From the NCBI RefSeq assembly GCF_001591345.1, contig NZ_BCUS01000067.1, positions 1-34,535 on the forward strand: DNA of 34,535 nt, read 5' to 3'. A model generated the notes under the pieces. It was not told the DNA's origin, did no database searches, and saw only the letters and a program-made list of their open reading frames with translations. The stretch is from Variovorax boronicumulans NBRC 103145 (GTDB taxonomy: Bacteria > Pseudomonadota > Gammaproteobacteria > Burkholderiales > Burkholderiaceae_C). The stretch's first letter is position 1. Every line of letters starts with the position of its first letter. Made by a program: the position numbers and the translations under genes. Of this stretch, positions 1 to 8,333 are shown piece by piece.

Positions 1-132
1 GGCCACGGGTGGCGGCAGCGCGTCGGCTTCGGCCGGCGGCTTGGGCTGGGAGGCGCAGGCCGCCAGCAGCAGGGCGCATGGCACGGCCATGGCCCCGGCG
101 AAGGTGGATCTGCGGACGAACGAAAGGAACAT
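1..132 (-). CDS. lipoprotein, N-terminal part only (QseG-like position)
   Basis: The first 44 codons of a minus-strand gene run off the left edge of the window. The peptide has a basic start (FVRRS), a hydrophobic stretch and a clear lipobox, LLAAC, with the cysteine at residue 26, followed by a proline- and alanine-rich linker. It should therefore be exported, lipidated and anchored in a membrane. The ATG lies 43 bases past the histidine kinase stop codon in the same direction, so the two are probably co-transcribed. A small lipoprotein directly after a kinase of this type recalls the enterobacterial qseE-qseG-qseF (glrK-yfhG-glrR) order. If that holds, a sigma-54-type response regulator should follow outside the window. 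The lipoprotein call is firm; the QseG link is inference from position. Confidence 0.7.
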   Translation of the reverse strand, partial: MFLSFVRRSTFAGAMAVPCALLLAACASQPKPPAEADALPPPVA

Positions 133-175
133 GGGTCGAAAAAGGCGCGGGGCGGTGTGGGTGGGGTGTCCGGGG

Positions 176-1603
176 TCAGGTCGTGCGCGGCAGTTCGATG
201 CGAAAGCGTGCACCGGGGCCGTCCGGCAGCAGGGCGATGCGGCCCCCATGGGCTGCAATGTACTCCTGCACGATGGAAAGTCCGATGCCGGTGCCTTTCA
301 CCGTGTGCTCGGGCTGGCGCTCGCCGCGGAAGAAGGGTTCGAAGATGCGGTCGCGGTCGCCCACGGCAATGCCGGGGCCGGCGTCGCACACGTCGATGTG
401 CACCGCCTCGGGCGTGCCCGACACGGCCAGCGTGATCACGCCGCCGGCGGCCGAGAAGCGGATCGCGTTCGACAGCAGGTTGGCGATGGCGGTGCCGAGC
501 TTGGTGCGGTCGACCGTGAGGGCGATCGGCTCGCCCTCGGCGCGCACGCGCAGGCCGTGCGCCTGCCACTGCAGGCGCTGGGCCTCGATCTGCTCCTCGA
601 TCAGCGGCAGCAGCTCGGTGCGCTCGCGGCGCAGCTCGCGCGCCTCGAAGGCGGCGGCGTTGAAGCGCAGCAGCGCCTCGATCTGGTTCTGCAGCGACAC
701 GGTGTTCTGCTGCAGGATCTGCGCCACTTCGAGCTGCGCCGGGTTCAGCGGGCCGGTCACGCCGTCCTCGAGCAGCGACACGCCTTCGCGCAGTGCCGCC
801 AACGGCGTCTTCAGCTCGTGCGACACATGGCGCAGAAAGCGCGCCTTGTCGGCGTCGAGTTCGGTCAGGCGCAGGCGCAGCCATTCGAGCTGCTGCGACA
901 CGCGCCGCACGTCGGCCGGGCCGCGGATGTCGATCGGCTCGTCGAGCCGGTTCTGCCCCAGGCCGACGATGGCGTTCTCGAGCCGCTTGAAGGGGCGCGC
1001 CAGCCAGATGCCGAAGGCCAGCGCCAGTGACACGGCCAGCACGCTGGCGGCCACCACCTCGCGCATCAGCCGGCGGCGTGCGTTCTCGATGCGCTTGGCC
1101 AGCGCGTCGTTCTGCGTTTCGATCAGGAACTGCGCCTGCTGGGCGATGTTGGTGTTCAGGGCGTCGAGTTCGCGGAACTGCATCGCCATCGTGCTCTCGC
1201 GCGCCAGGGCGCTGTCGGGGCTGCCGCCGAGCAGCCCTTCGATCACGCCGAGCTGGCTGCGCCACATGTCGATGCCGGCGGCCGGCAGGCCGTTGCGTTC
1301 CAGGCGCTCCAGCACCTGGTGGGCTTCGCGCGCCGCCTCGTCGAAGCGGCGGCGCAGCACGGCGTCGTTGAGCACCAGCGACTGGCGTCCCGCGCGTTCC
1401 ATGGCCGCGCTGCGCTCGGCCAGCGACTGCGAGGCGCCCGACAGGCGCAGCGCGCGCGCGGCGGCGTCGCGGCTCTGCGTGACGAGCGCGTCGTACTGCA
1501 GCACCGAGCGCAGCGCCACGCCCACCAGCAGCGCGGTGATCAGCAGGAAGGCAAACAGCAGGAGCTGCTGGAACGAGCCCCGGACGGATGGACGCTTCGC
1601 CAT
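176..1603 (-). CDS. two-component sensor histidine kinase (HAMP-HisKA-HATPase), QseE/GlrK-like
   Basis: 475-residue inner-membrane sensor kinase. Transmembrane helix 1 spans about residues 11-30, a helical periplasmic sensor about 31-180, and transmembrane helix 2 about 182-201. A HAMP linker occupies about 200-250. The phospho-acceptor H262 lies in FLRHVSHELKTPL. The ATPase core has the N box NLLSNAIRF (N379), G1 DAGPGI (407-412), an F box EPFF and G2 GTGIGLSI, so it should be catalytically competent. The start is chosen because the miaB stop and this ATG share one base (TGATG at 1601-1605), which suggests translational coupling. The downstream lipoprotein supports a QseE/GlrK-type envelope sensor. 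The signal it senses cannot be told from sequence, and its response regulator is not in the window. Confidence 0.9.
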   Translation of the reverse strand: MAKRPSVRGSFQQLLLFAFLLITALLVGVALRSVLQYDALVTQSRDAAARALRLSGASQSLAERSAAMERAGRQSLVLNDAVLRRRFDEAAREAHQVLERLERNGLPAAGIDMWRSQLGVIEGLLGGSPDSALARESTMAMQFRELDALNTNIAQQAQFLIETQNDALAKRIENARRRLMREVVAASVLAVSLALAFGIWLARPFKRLENAIVGLGQNRLDEPIDIRGPADVRRVSQQLEWLRLRLTELDADKARFLRHVSHELKTPLAALREGVSLLEDGVTGPLNPAQLEVAQILQQNTVSLQNQIEALLRFNAAAFEARELRRERTELLPLIEEQIEAQRLQWQAHGLRVRAEGEPIALTVDRTKLGTAIANLLSNAIRFSAAGGVITLAVSGTPEAVHIDVCDAGPGIAVGDRDRIFEPFFRGERQPEHTVKGTGIGLSIVQEYIAAHGGRIALLPDGPGARFRIELPRTT

Positions 1604-2964
1604 CAGTGGGCGAGCGCCGTGCCGGCAGCAGCCAGGGCCGATTCGCGCGTGACCACTTCGCCGCGCAGCGTGTAGGCCAGCGAGCGGGTGATGCGCAGGT
1701 CGGCCATCTGGCCCACGAGGCGGGCGTCGCCTTCGAAGTTGACGACGCGGTTGCAGGCGGTGCGGCCCATGAGTTCGTTCGCGTCCTTGCGCGAGGCGCC
1801 CTCGACCAGCACGCGCTGCGTGCTGCCCACCAGCGCATCGCCGAAGCGGCGCACGTTGCCGTCGATCACGCGCTGCAGCGTCTGCAGGCGCGCCAGCTTC
1901 ACCTCGTGCGGCGTGTCGTCCTGCAGCGCGGCGGCGGGCGTGCCGGGGCGCGGGCTGAAGATGAAGCTGAAGCTGTTGTCGAACTGGCAGTCGTCGATGA
2001 GCTTCATCATCTTGTCGAAATCGGCGTCGGTCTCGCCGGGGAAGCCGACGATGAAGTCGCTGGAAAGGGCCAGGTCGGGGCGGATGGCGCGCAGCTTGCG
2101 CACCGTGCTCTTGTATTCCATGGCCGTGTAGCCGCGCTTCATGGCCATCAGGATGCGGTCGCTGCCGTGCTGCACCGGCAGGTGCAAATGCGAGACGAGC
2201 TGCGGCACCTTGGCGTAGGCCTCGATGAGCCGGGGCGTGAACTCGTTCGGGTGGCTCGTGGTGTAGCGGATGCGCTCGATGCCGGGGATCTCGGCCACGT
2301 ACTCGATGAGCAGCGCGAAGTCGGCGATTTCGGCGGTGTCGCCCATCTTGCCGCGGTAGGCGTTCACGTTCTGGCCCAGCAGCGTGATCTCGCGCACGCC
2401 CTGGTCGGCCAGGCCGGCGATTTCCACCAGCACGTCGTCCAGGGGGCGGTTCACTTCCTCGCCGCGGGTGTAGGGCACCACGCAGTAGCTGCAGTACTTG
2501 GAGCAGCCTTCCATGATCGACACGAAGGCGGTCGCGCCTTCGACGCGCGCGGGCGGCAGGTGGTCGAACTTCTCGATCTCGGGGAAGCTGATGTCCACCT
2601 GCGGGCGGTCCAGCCGCTCGCGGTCGTTCAGCATCTCAGGCAGGCGGTGCAGCGTCTGCGGGCCGAACACGATGTCGACGTACGGTGCGCGCGCGATGAT
2701 GGCCTGGCCTTCCTGGCTCGCCACGCAGCCGCCCACGCCGATCTTCACGCCCTTGGCCTTCAGGTGCTTCACGCGGCCGAGGTCGGAGAACACCTTCTCC
2801 TGCGCCTTCTCGCGCACCGAGCAGGTGTTGAACAGGATGAGGTCGGCCTCGTCCACGTTCTGCGTGGGCTCGTAGCCCTGGGCGGCGTGGAGCACGTCGG
2901 CCATCTTGTCCGAGTCGTACTCGTTCATCTGGCAGCCGAAGGTCTTGATGAATACTTTTTTCAT
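1603..2964 (-). CDS. miaB: tRNA-2-methylthio-N6-dimethylallyladenosine synthase
   Basis: 453-residue radical-SAM methylthiotransferase. It adds a methylthio group to C2 of i6A37 in tRNAs that read UNN codons, using two 4Fe-4S clusters and S-adenosylmethionine. The N-terminal UPF0004 domain carries cluster cysteines C11, C48 and C80. The radical-SAM motif CSKYCSYC supplies C154, C158 and C161. A C-terminal TRAM domain (about 372-436) should bind tRNA. Length matches the family, and all six cluster cysteines are present. The ATG at 2964 gives the canonical start MKKVFIKTFGCQMN. The gene sits between a secreted hypothetical protein upstream and a histidine kinase downstream, with one base of overlap to the latter. 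The link to the kinase looks like operon economy rather than shared function. Confidence 0.97.
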   Translation of the reverse strand: MKKVFIKTFGCQMNEYDSDKMADVLHAAQGYEPTQNVDEADLILFNTCSVREKAQEKVFSDLGRVKHLKAKGVKIGVGGCVASQEGQAIIARAPYVDIVFGPQTLHRLPEMLNDRERLDRPQVDISFPEIEKFDHLPPARVEGATAFVSIMEGCSKYCSYCVVPYTRGEEVNRPLDDVLVEIAGLADQGVREITLLGQNVNAYRGKMGDTAEIADFALLIEYVAEIPGIERIRYTTSHPNEFTPRLIEAYAKVPQLVSHLHLPVQHGSDRILMAMKRGYTAMEYKSTVRKLRAIRPDLALSSDFIVGFPGETDADFDKMMKLIDDCQFDNSFSFIFSPRPGTPAAALQDDTPHEVKLARLQTLQRVIDGNVRRFGDALVGSTQRVLVEGASRKDANELMGRTACNRVVNFEGDARLVGQMADLRITRSLAYTLRGEVVTRESALAAAGTALAH

Positions 2965-2978
2965 GGGGAGCTCTCTGT

Positions 2979-3000
2979 GCCCTTCGCAAAGAGGAAGGGC
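2979..3000. other. 7-bp inverted repeat upstream of miaB
   Basis: GCCCTTC (2979-2985) and GAAGGGC (2994-3000) are perfect complements around an 8-base loop. They lie in the 89-base gap between the secreted hypothetical gene and miaB, both on the minus strand. No T-tract follows in either direction, so this is a weak candidate for an attenuator or transcript-end structure rather than a convincing intrinsic terminator. Confidence 0.35.
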
Positions 3001-3053
3001 TGCGAGGCGCGCGTGGCGCCCGCGGATTTTTGCTTGCTTGCGGCCCGGCCGCG

Positions 3054-3512
3054 TTACTGCGTGTTCAGCGTGTCGTTCGAGGTGAACGGCCAGATGTTCA
3101 GGAACGGCTTGTTCAGCGATTCGCGGCTGGCCATGGCCTCGTCGGGCGTCAGGATCCAGACCTCGCGCAGCAGCCCGGCGGCGTCGCGCGTGTAGTTCAC
3201 GAGGTACTTCTGGCCGATGATCGCGCCGGGCATCACCAGCATGTTCTGCGGGCTGCGGATGCGCGCGCCGGCGCCCAGTCGGTCGGCCCGGCCGTCGAGC
3301 TCGACGTCGGGGGCGCTGGTCACCATGAACTTGCCGCGCAGCGTGCCGATGGGGAAGTTGCGCCCGCCGTTGAGCGACTCGTTCTGGGTCTGCGGGCGGG
3401 GCACCTCGTCCTGGGCGCTGGCCTGGAGGGAGAAAAGACCGGCGGCGCCGGCAAGGGCGGCGCAGATGGCGAGGGAAGTGAGCGTTTTCGTGGGTGTCTT
3501 GCAGCGGTTCAT
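3054..3512 (-). CDS. secreted hypothetical protein
   Basis: 152 residues; I do not recognise a named family. A signal peptide is clear: a basic N-terminus, a hydrophobic core at about residues 12-29 and a likely cut after ASA (residue 33). The mature part of about 119 residues begins with an acidic, glutamine-rich segment. It then becomes a compact, probably beta-rich domain with no cysteines, and ends in a conserved-looking stretch, PFLNIWPFTSND. An open frame continues far upstream through the efflux adaptor gene, but only the ATG at 3512 places a signal peptide at the start, so I chose it. It is the gene upstream of miaB in the same direction and diverges from the RND pump. A periplasmic location is likely; the function is unknown. 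Confidence 0.75.
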   Translation of the reverse strand: MNRCKTPTKTLTSLAICAALAGAAGLFSLQASAQDEVPRPQTQNESLNGGRNFPIGTLRGKFMVTSAPDVELDGRADRLGAGARIRSPQNMLVMPGAIIGQKYLVNYTRDAAGLLREVWILTPDEAMASRESLNKPFLNIWPFTSNDTLNTQ

Positions 3513-3598
3513 GGGGTATATCCAGAGGCTGTGGACCGGCGATTTTAGCGAGGGGGTGTTTTCCCTCATACCGGGTGCAGCGGGTGGTGCGGGGGCTT

Positions 3599-3653
3599 TG
3601 CGTCGGCCTGCTTTACATTTCTTTACGGCGCCCGTGAACACTGTGCGTCGGCC
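3599..3653. promoter_or_regulatory. 10-bp direct repeats in the divergent promoter region of the RND pump
   Basis: TGCGTCGGCC occurs twice, at 3599-3608 and 3644-3653, with a period of 45 bases. Between the copies lies an AT-richer stretch with two TTTAC motifs (3612-3616 and 3622-3626), unusual in this GC-rich sequence and a plausible promoter core for the pump gene at 3697. The repeats are exact; the regulatory reading is inference. No regulator gene adjoins the pump, so whatever controls it would be encoded elsewhere. Confidence 0.3.
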
Positions 3654-3696
3654 ACTGCTCCAATAGCTGCTGTCAGCCCAAAGTGCACAAGAACCC

Positions 3697-4911
3697 ATGA
3701 AGAAATCTGCCGCCTTCGCCCTCGCGGGCGTGTTGATCGTAGCCGTCGCAGGCGGCTGGTGGCGCATGTCGGGCGATCGGCCGGCCACGAAAGATGCCAA
3801 GTCCGCGAACGCCGGGCCTCCCGCCGCGCTGGTCACGCTGGCCACGGCCGAGAAGCAGGACGTTCCGGTGACGGTGCAGGTCAACGGCAGCGTGGTTTCG
3901 CTCAACAGCGTCGACCTGCGCCCGCAGGTCACCAACACCGTGAGCGCGGTGCACGTCAAGGAAGGCCAGTTCGTGAAAGCAGGGCAGCTGCTCTTCACGC
4001 TGGACGACCGCAACGACCAGGCCAACCTGGCCCGCGCCCGGGCCCAGCAGCAGAAGGACGAGGCCACCATGGCCGACCTGGAGCGCCAGTACAAGCGCAG
4101 CCAGGACCTGGTGGCACAGAACTTCATTGCCAAGAGCGCGGCCGACGCCACGCTGTCGCAGCTGCAGGCGCAGCGCGCCGCCGTGGCGGCCGACCGCGCC
4201 GCCGTGCAGTCGGCGCAGGTGGCGCTGGGCTACGCCACGCTGCGCGCGCCCATCGCGGGGCGCATCGGCGCCGTCAACATCTACCCGGGCACGCTGGTGC
4301 AGCCCACGCTGTCGCTGGTCACGATCACCCAGCTCGACCCCATCGCCGTGAGCTTCCCGGTGCCCGAAGGCAACCTGCAGGACCTGCTGGCCGCGGCGCG
4401 CACGCGCGCCAAGGTCGAGGCGCTGGTCACGGGCCGCCGCGAGCCGCTGTTCGGCACGCTCGACTTCGTCGACAACACGGTCGATCCGCAGATCGGCACC
4501 GTGCGCGCCAAGGCCGTGTTCGCCAACGCCGACCAGAGCCTGTGGCCCGGCCAGTTCGTCAACACGCGCATCACGGTGCGCATGCTTGACGGCGTCACCG
4601 TGGTGCCGGCCGCGGCGCTCATGATGCTGTCCGATGGCGCCACGCTGTACGTGGTCGATGCCGAGCGCAACGCGGCGCGCCGCCAGGTCAAGGTGCTGCA
4701 CACCTTCGGCACCAAGGTGGCCGTGAGCGGCGTGACGCCCGGCGAGCAGGTCGTGATCGAAGGCAGCCAGAACGTGCGCCCGGGCGGCAAGGTGCGCATC
4801 GACGTGAAGGCGCCGGCCGGGCCGGGCGGTGCCCCCGCCAACGGCACCACGGGTGTCACGCCCGGCAGCGCCGCTTCGTCGGATGTTCAGCCGGCGCGAG
4901 AACGCGCATGA
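3697..4911 (+). CDS. RND efflux periplasmic adaptor (membrane fusion protein), MdtA-like
   Basis: 404-residue HlyD/AcrA-family adaptor that should bridge the inner-membrane transporter to an outer-membrane channel. An N-terminal membrane anchor or uncleaved signal spans about residues 4-24, with no lipobox. A first lipoyl half follows (about 60-105), then an alpha-helical hairpin (about 105-170). The second lipoyl half begins with the typical LRAPIAGRIG, followed by a beta-barrel (WPGQFVNTRITV) and a membrane-proximal domain. The C-terminal tail is rich in Gly, Ala, Pro and Thr and probably disordered. The stop overlaps the transporter start as ATGA (4908-4911), showing co-translation. Sequence style resembles MdtA/MexE-type adaptors. 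Substrate specificity cannot be deduced. Confidence 0.93.
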   Translation: MKKSAAFALAGVLIVAVAGGWWRMSGDRPATKDAKSANAGPPAALVTLATAEKQDVPVTVQVNGSVVSLNSVDLRPQVTNTVSAVHVKEGQFVKAGQLLFTLDDRNDQANLARARAQQQKDEATMADLERQYKRSQDLVAQNFIAKSAADATLSQLQAQRAAVAADRAAVQSAQVALGYATLRAPIAGRIGAVNIYPGTLVQPTLSLVTITQLDPIAVSFPVPEGNLQDLLAAARTRAKVEALVTGRREPLFGTLDFVDNTVDPQIGTVRAKAVFANADQSLWPGQFVNTRITVRMLDGVTVVPAAALMMLSDGATLYVVDAERNAARRQVKVLHTFGTKVAVSGVTPGEQVVIEGSQNVRPGGKVRIDVKAPAGPGGAPANGTTGVTPGSAASSDVQPARERA

Positions 4912-7900
4912 ACATTTCAGAGCTCTGCATCCGCCGTCCGGCGATGACGGTGCTGCTGTCGGCGGCCGTCGTGGTCATCGGCATCTTTGCGTACTTCAGC
5001 ATCCCGGTGGCGGCGCTGCCCAGCTACAACACGCCGGTCATCAACGTCAACGCGCAGCTGCCGGGCGCCAGCCCCGACACCATGGCGAGTTCGGTCGCGC
5101 TGCCGCTCGAAAAGCAGTTCTCGACCATCCCCGGCCTGCAGACCATCAGCTCGGTGAACACCCAGGGCGTGACCTCGCTCACGCTCGAATTCGTCAGCAG
5201 CCGCGACATCGACGCTGCCGCCGTCGACGTGCAGGCCGCGCTGCTGCGCGCCCAGCGCCAGCTGCCGCAAGAACTCACGCAGTTGCCCTCGTACCGCAAG
5301 GTGAATCCGGCCGATGCGCCGGTGCTGTTCATCGCGCTGATCTCGCCGTCGATGAACCCGTCGGAGCTCAACGACTACGCCGAGAACCTCATTTCGCCCA
5401 CGCTCTCGACCATCGACGGCGTGGCGCAGGTGGGCGTGTACGGGCGCAAGGCCTTCGCGGTGCGCATCAAGGCCAACGCCGACCTGCTCAATGCGCGCAA
5501 CATCACGCTCGACGAACTGGCCAAGGCGGTGAATTCGGCCAACGCCAACACGCCGGTCGGCACGCTCGACGGCCCGCGCCAGACGCTCACCATCCAGGCC
5601 AACCGCCAGCTCATGAAGGCGGCCGACTTCGCCAAGCTGATCATCGCGCAGCGCAACGGCGCGCCGGTGCGGCTGGACGAAGTGGCCACGCTCGAAGACA
5701 GCTTCGAGTCGGTCAAGACCGCCAGCAGCTTCAACGGGCAAGACTCCATCTCGCTGGCCGTGCAGCGCCAGCCCAATGCCAACACCGTGCAGGTGGTGGA
5801 CGCGGTGCGTGCGCTCATCCCGCGCTTCAAGGCCGAGCTGCCGCAGTCGGTCGAGATCCACATGGTCAACGACCGCTCGCTCTCCATCCGCGAGGCGGTG
5901 CACGACGTTCAGCTCACGCTGCTGGGCACCATCGCGCTGGTGGTGCTGGTGATCTTCCTGTTCCTGCACCGGCTGGTGGCCACGCTGATTCCGGCGGCCA
6001 CCATCCCGATCTCGCTGATCGGCGCCGTGGCGCTGCTGTATGCCTTCGGCTACAGCCTGGACAACGTCTCGCTGCTGGGCATCACGCTGGCAGTGGGCCT
6101 GGTGGTGGACGACGCCATCGTGGTGCTCGAGAACATCATGCGCTACGTCGAGAAGGGCATGGAGCCGATGGCCGCCGCCCTGCGCGGCGCGCGCGAGGTG
6201 GGATTCACCATCGTGTCGATCTCGATCTCGCTGGTGGCCGTGTTCATCCCGATCTTCTTCATGCCGGGCGTGATCGGCCTCTTGTTCCACGAGTTCGCCG
6301 TGGTGGTGGCACTGGCCGTGCTGGTGTCGGCCGTGGTGTCGCTCACGCTCGTGCCCATGCTCGCGAGCCGGCTGCTCAAGCACGTGCCGCGCAAGGCCGG
6401 CGCGCTCGACCACGAGGAAGAGCACCCCGAGCCCGGCACGGCGATCGGCCGTGCCTTCGAGCGCGGCTACCGCGCCGTGCACGGCGGCTACATGCGCACG
6501 CTCGACTGGACGCTCGGGCACCGCGCGCTGATGCTGGTCATGGCGGGGCTGACCTTCGTGGTCACGGCCTGGCTCTTCATCAGCATTCCCAAGGGCTTCT
6601 TCCCCGAGGAAGACATCGGCCAGATCCAGATCACCACCGAGGCGGCCGAAGACATTTCGTTCACCGCCATGAAGGCGCTGCAGGACCGCGTGGCCGCCGC
6701 GCTCAAGGCCGACCCGAGCGTGGACTACGTGAGTTCCTTCGTCGGCGTGGGCGGCCCGACCGCCACGCAGAACTCGGGCCGGCTGTTCGCGGTGCTCAAG
6801 CCGCGCAGCGAGCGCCCCAAGATGGCCAAGGTGCTCGAGTCGCTGCGCCAGCGCTTCCGCGAGATTCCGGGCATTGCCGTCTACATGCAGCCGGTGCAGA
6901 ACCTGCGCCTGGGCGGGCGCCAGAGCAAGGCGCGCTTCCAGTACACGCTGCAGAGCGTGAACGCCGGCGAGATGGTGCCGTGGTCGACCCGGCTCATGGA
7001 GCGCATGCGCGCCGACCCCGACTTTCGCGACGTGACCAGCGACTCGCAGAACCGCGGCCTGCAGGCCACGCTGGAGATCGACCGCGACAAGGCCGGCGTG
7101 CTCGGCGTGGCCGTGGGCGACCTGCGCACGGCGCTGTACAACGCGTACGGCGACCGCCAGATCGGCAGCATCTACGGCGCCAGCAACACCTACCAGGTGA
7201 TCCTGTCGGCCGCCGACAGCGACCGCCAGTTCGAGGAAGACGTGGCGCGCCTGTCGGTGCGCAGCACCACCGGCAAGCTGGTGCCGCTGTCGGCCTTCTC
7301 GACCGTCAAGCGCACGGTGGGGCCGACCTCGGTCAATCACCAGGGCCAACTGCAGGCGGTGACGGTGTCGTTCAACCTCGGCCCCGACGTGCCGCTGGGC
7401 AACGCGACCGCGAAGATCGACCGCTTCAAGGAAGAGCTGAAGATGCCGCAGTCGATCATCACGACCTACGGCGGCGACGCGGCGGTGTTCCAGAGTTCGC
7501 AGGGCAGCCAGGCCGTGCTGCTGGTGCTTGCGGTGCTGGTCATCTACGTGCTGCTGGGCGTGCTGTACGAGAGCTACATCCACCCGATCACCATCCTGGC
7601 GGGCCTGCCCTCGGCGGCGGTGGGTGCGCTCATTTCGCTGAAGCTCTTCGGCTTCGACCTCACGCTGATCGCGACCATCGGCATCCTGCTGCTGATCGGC
7701 ATCGTGAAGAAGAACGCGATCATGATGATCGACTTCGCCCTGGACGCGCAGCGCACCGAGGGCATGAAGCCGGTCGATGCGATCCGCGAAGCCTGCCGGC
7801 TGCGTTTCCGCCCGATTCTCATGACCACGCTGGCCGCGCTGATGGGTGCGCTGCCGCTCGCGCTGGGCCTGGGTGCCGGCGCCGAGCTGCGCCAGCCGCT

Positions 7901-8069
7901 GGGCGTGGCGGTGGTGGGCGGGCTGATCTTCTCGCAGGTGATCACGCTGTACATCACGCCCGCGATCTACCTGGCGCTCGACCGCTACAGCGGCAGCGGG
8001 CCGATGGTGGAGCTGCCGGGCGAGGCGAAGGCCGAGGCTGCGGCGGGGCACGCGGCCTCGCACGCTTGA
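4908..8069 (+). CDS. RND multidrug efflux inner-membrane transporter, MdtB/MdtC-like (HAE1 family)
   Basis: 1053-residue proton-driven AcrB-type transporter, full length for the family. Transmembrane helix 1 (about 11-31) is followed by a large periplasmic porter loop, helices 2-6 starting at about 337, a second porter loop and helices 8-12. The proton-relay aspartates D401 and D402 lie in GLVVDDAIVVLENI. The partner lysine lies in GIVKKNAIMMIDFA in the second half. The typical TLVPMLASRLL ends the first membrane bundle. It starts within the adaptor stop codon (ATGA). No outer-membrane factor follows, so the pump may use a TolC/OprM-like channel encoded elsewhere. A substrate (for example bile salts, novobiocin or metals) cannot be assigned from sequence. 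Confidence 0.95.
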   Translation: MNISELCIRRPAMTVLLSAAVVVIGIFAYFSIPVAALPSYNTPVINVNAQLPGASPDTMASSVALPLEKQFSTIPGLQTISSVNTQGVTSLTLEFVSSRDIDAAAVDVQAALLRAQRQLPQELTQLPSYRKVNPADAPVLFIALISPSMNPSELNDYAENLISPTLSTIDGVAQVGVYGRKAFAVRIKANADLLNARNITLDELAKAVNSANANTPVGTLDGPRQTLTIQANRQLMKAADFAKLIIAQRNGAPVRLDEVATLEDSFESVKTASSFNGQDSISLAVQRQPNANTVQVVDAVRALIPRFKAELPQSVEIHMVNDRSLSIREAVHDVQLTLLGTIALVVLVIFLFLHRLVATLIPAATIPISLIGAVALLYAFGYSLDNVSLLGITLAVGLVVDDAIVVLENIMRYVEKGMEPMAAALRGAREVGFTIVSISISLVAVFIPIFFMPGVIGLLFHEFAVVVALAVLVSAVVSLTLVPMLASRLLKHVPRKAGALDHEEEHPEPGTAIGRAFERGYRAVHGGYMRTLDWTLGHRALMLVMAGLTFVVTAWLFISIPKGFFPEEDIGQIQITTEAAEDISFTAMKALQDRVAAALKADPSVDYVSSFVGVGGPTATQNSGRLFAVLKPRSERPKMAKVLESLRQRFREIPGIAVYMQPVQNLRLGGRQSKARFQYTLQSVNAGEMVPWSTRLMERMRADPDFRDVTSDSQNRGLQATLEIDRDKAGVLGVAVGDLRTALYNAYGDRQIGSIYGASNTYQVILSAADSDRQFEEDVARLSVRSTTGKLVPLSAFSTVKRTVGPTSVNHQGQLQAVTVSFNLGPDVPLGNATAKIDRFKEELKMPQSIITTYGGDAAVFQSSQGSQAVLLVLAVLVIYVLLGVLYESYIHPITILAGLPSAAVGALISLKLFGFDLTLIATIGILLLIGIVKKNAIMMIDFALDAQRTEGMKPVDAIREACRLRFRPILMTTLAALMGALPLALGLGAGAELRQPLGVAVVGGLIFSQVITLYITPAIYLALDRYSGSGPMVELPGEAKAEAAAGHAASHA

Positions 8070-8333
8070 CGGCGGTTCAAATCACACGCCTGACGGCGAT
8101 TCAAAAGATGCCGGATGGCCATGAGCGTGAGCCACCCGGCCAGGAAGGACTTGTGCAGTCCCGCGTGACGCCACACCCGGACCATCGCCCATTGAAGGCG
8201 CTCCGGCCTCTCTCCTCAACGGCTCTCTCCATTCCCTCCGCCGCTGCTCTTCCCATGTGTGTGACGGGATGAATGATCGCGAGGGGGTGAGGGTGTCGAC
8301 GGTATCCAGCGATACAGGAAGCGGGCTTTTTCC
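8070..8333. other. intergenic region with a short tandem repeat and a possible gene remnant
   Basis: This 264-base gap separates the convergent ends of the RND gene and the Crp-type regulator. At its left edge TGACGGCG-R-TTCAAA occurs twice about 23 bases apart; the first copy contains the RND stop codon. A minus-strand frame (about 8090-8190) reads like ordinary coding DNA, with codon bias and a hydrophobic stretch (FLAGWLTLMAIRHLL). It has no credible start or ribosome site upstream, and it would run into the RND gene. I treat it as a possible remnant, not a gene. A weak hairpin (GTATC/GATAC, 8302-8315) lies near the regulator's 3' end. Confidence 0.3.

Noticed and set aside
3054..4151. Long 365-residue version of the secreted hypothetical protein
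   Set aside because: The extension lies antisense within the efflux adaptor and would bury the signal peptide; the ATG at 3512 gives a proper secretory start.
4829..8272. Long open frames over the RND genes in other frames (about 1147 residues plus, 1048 residues minus)
   Set aside because: They are shadows of GC-rich coding DNA: Arg/Ala/His/Gly-rich composition, no family motifs, and full overlap with a clearly recognisable transporter.
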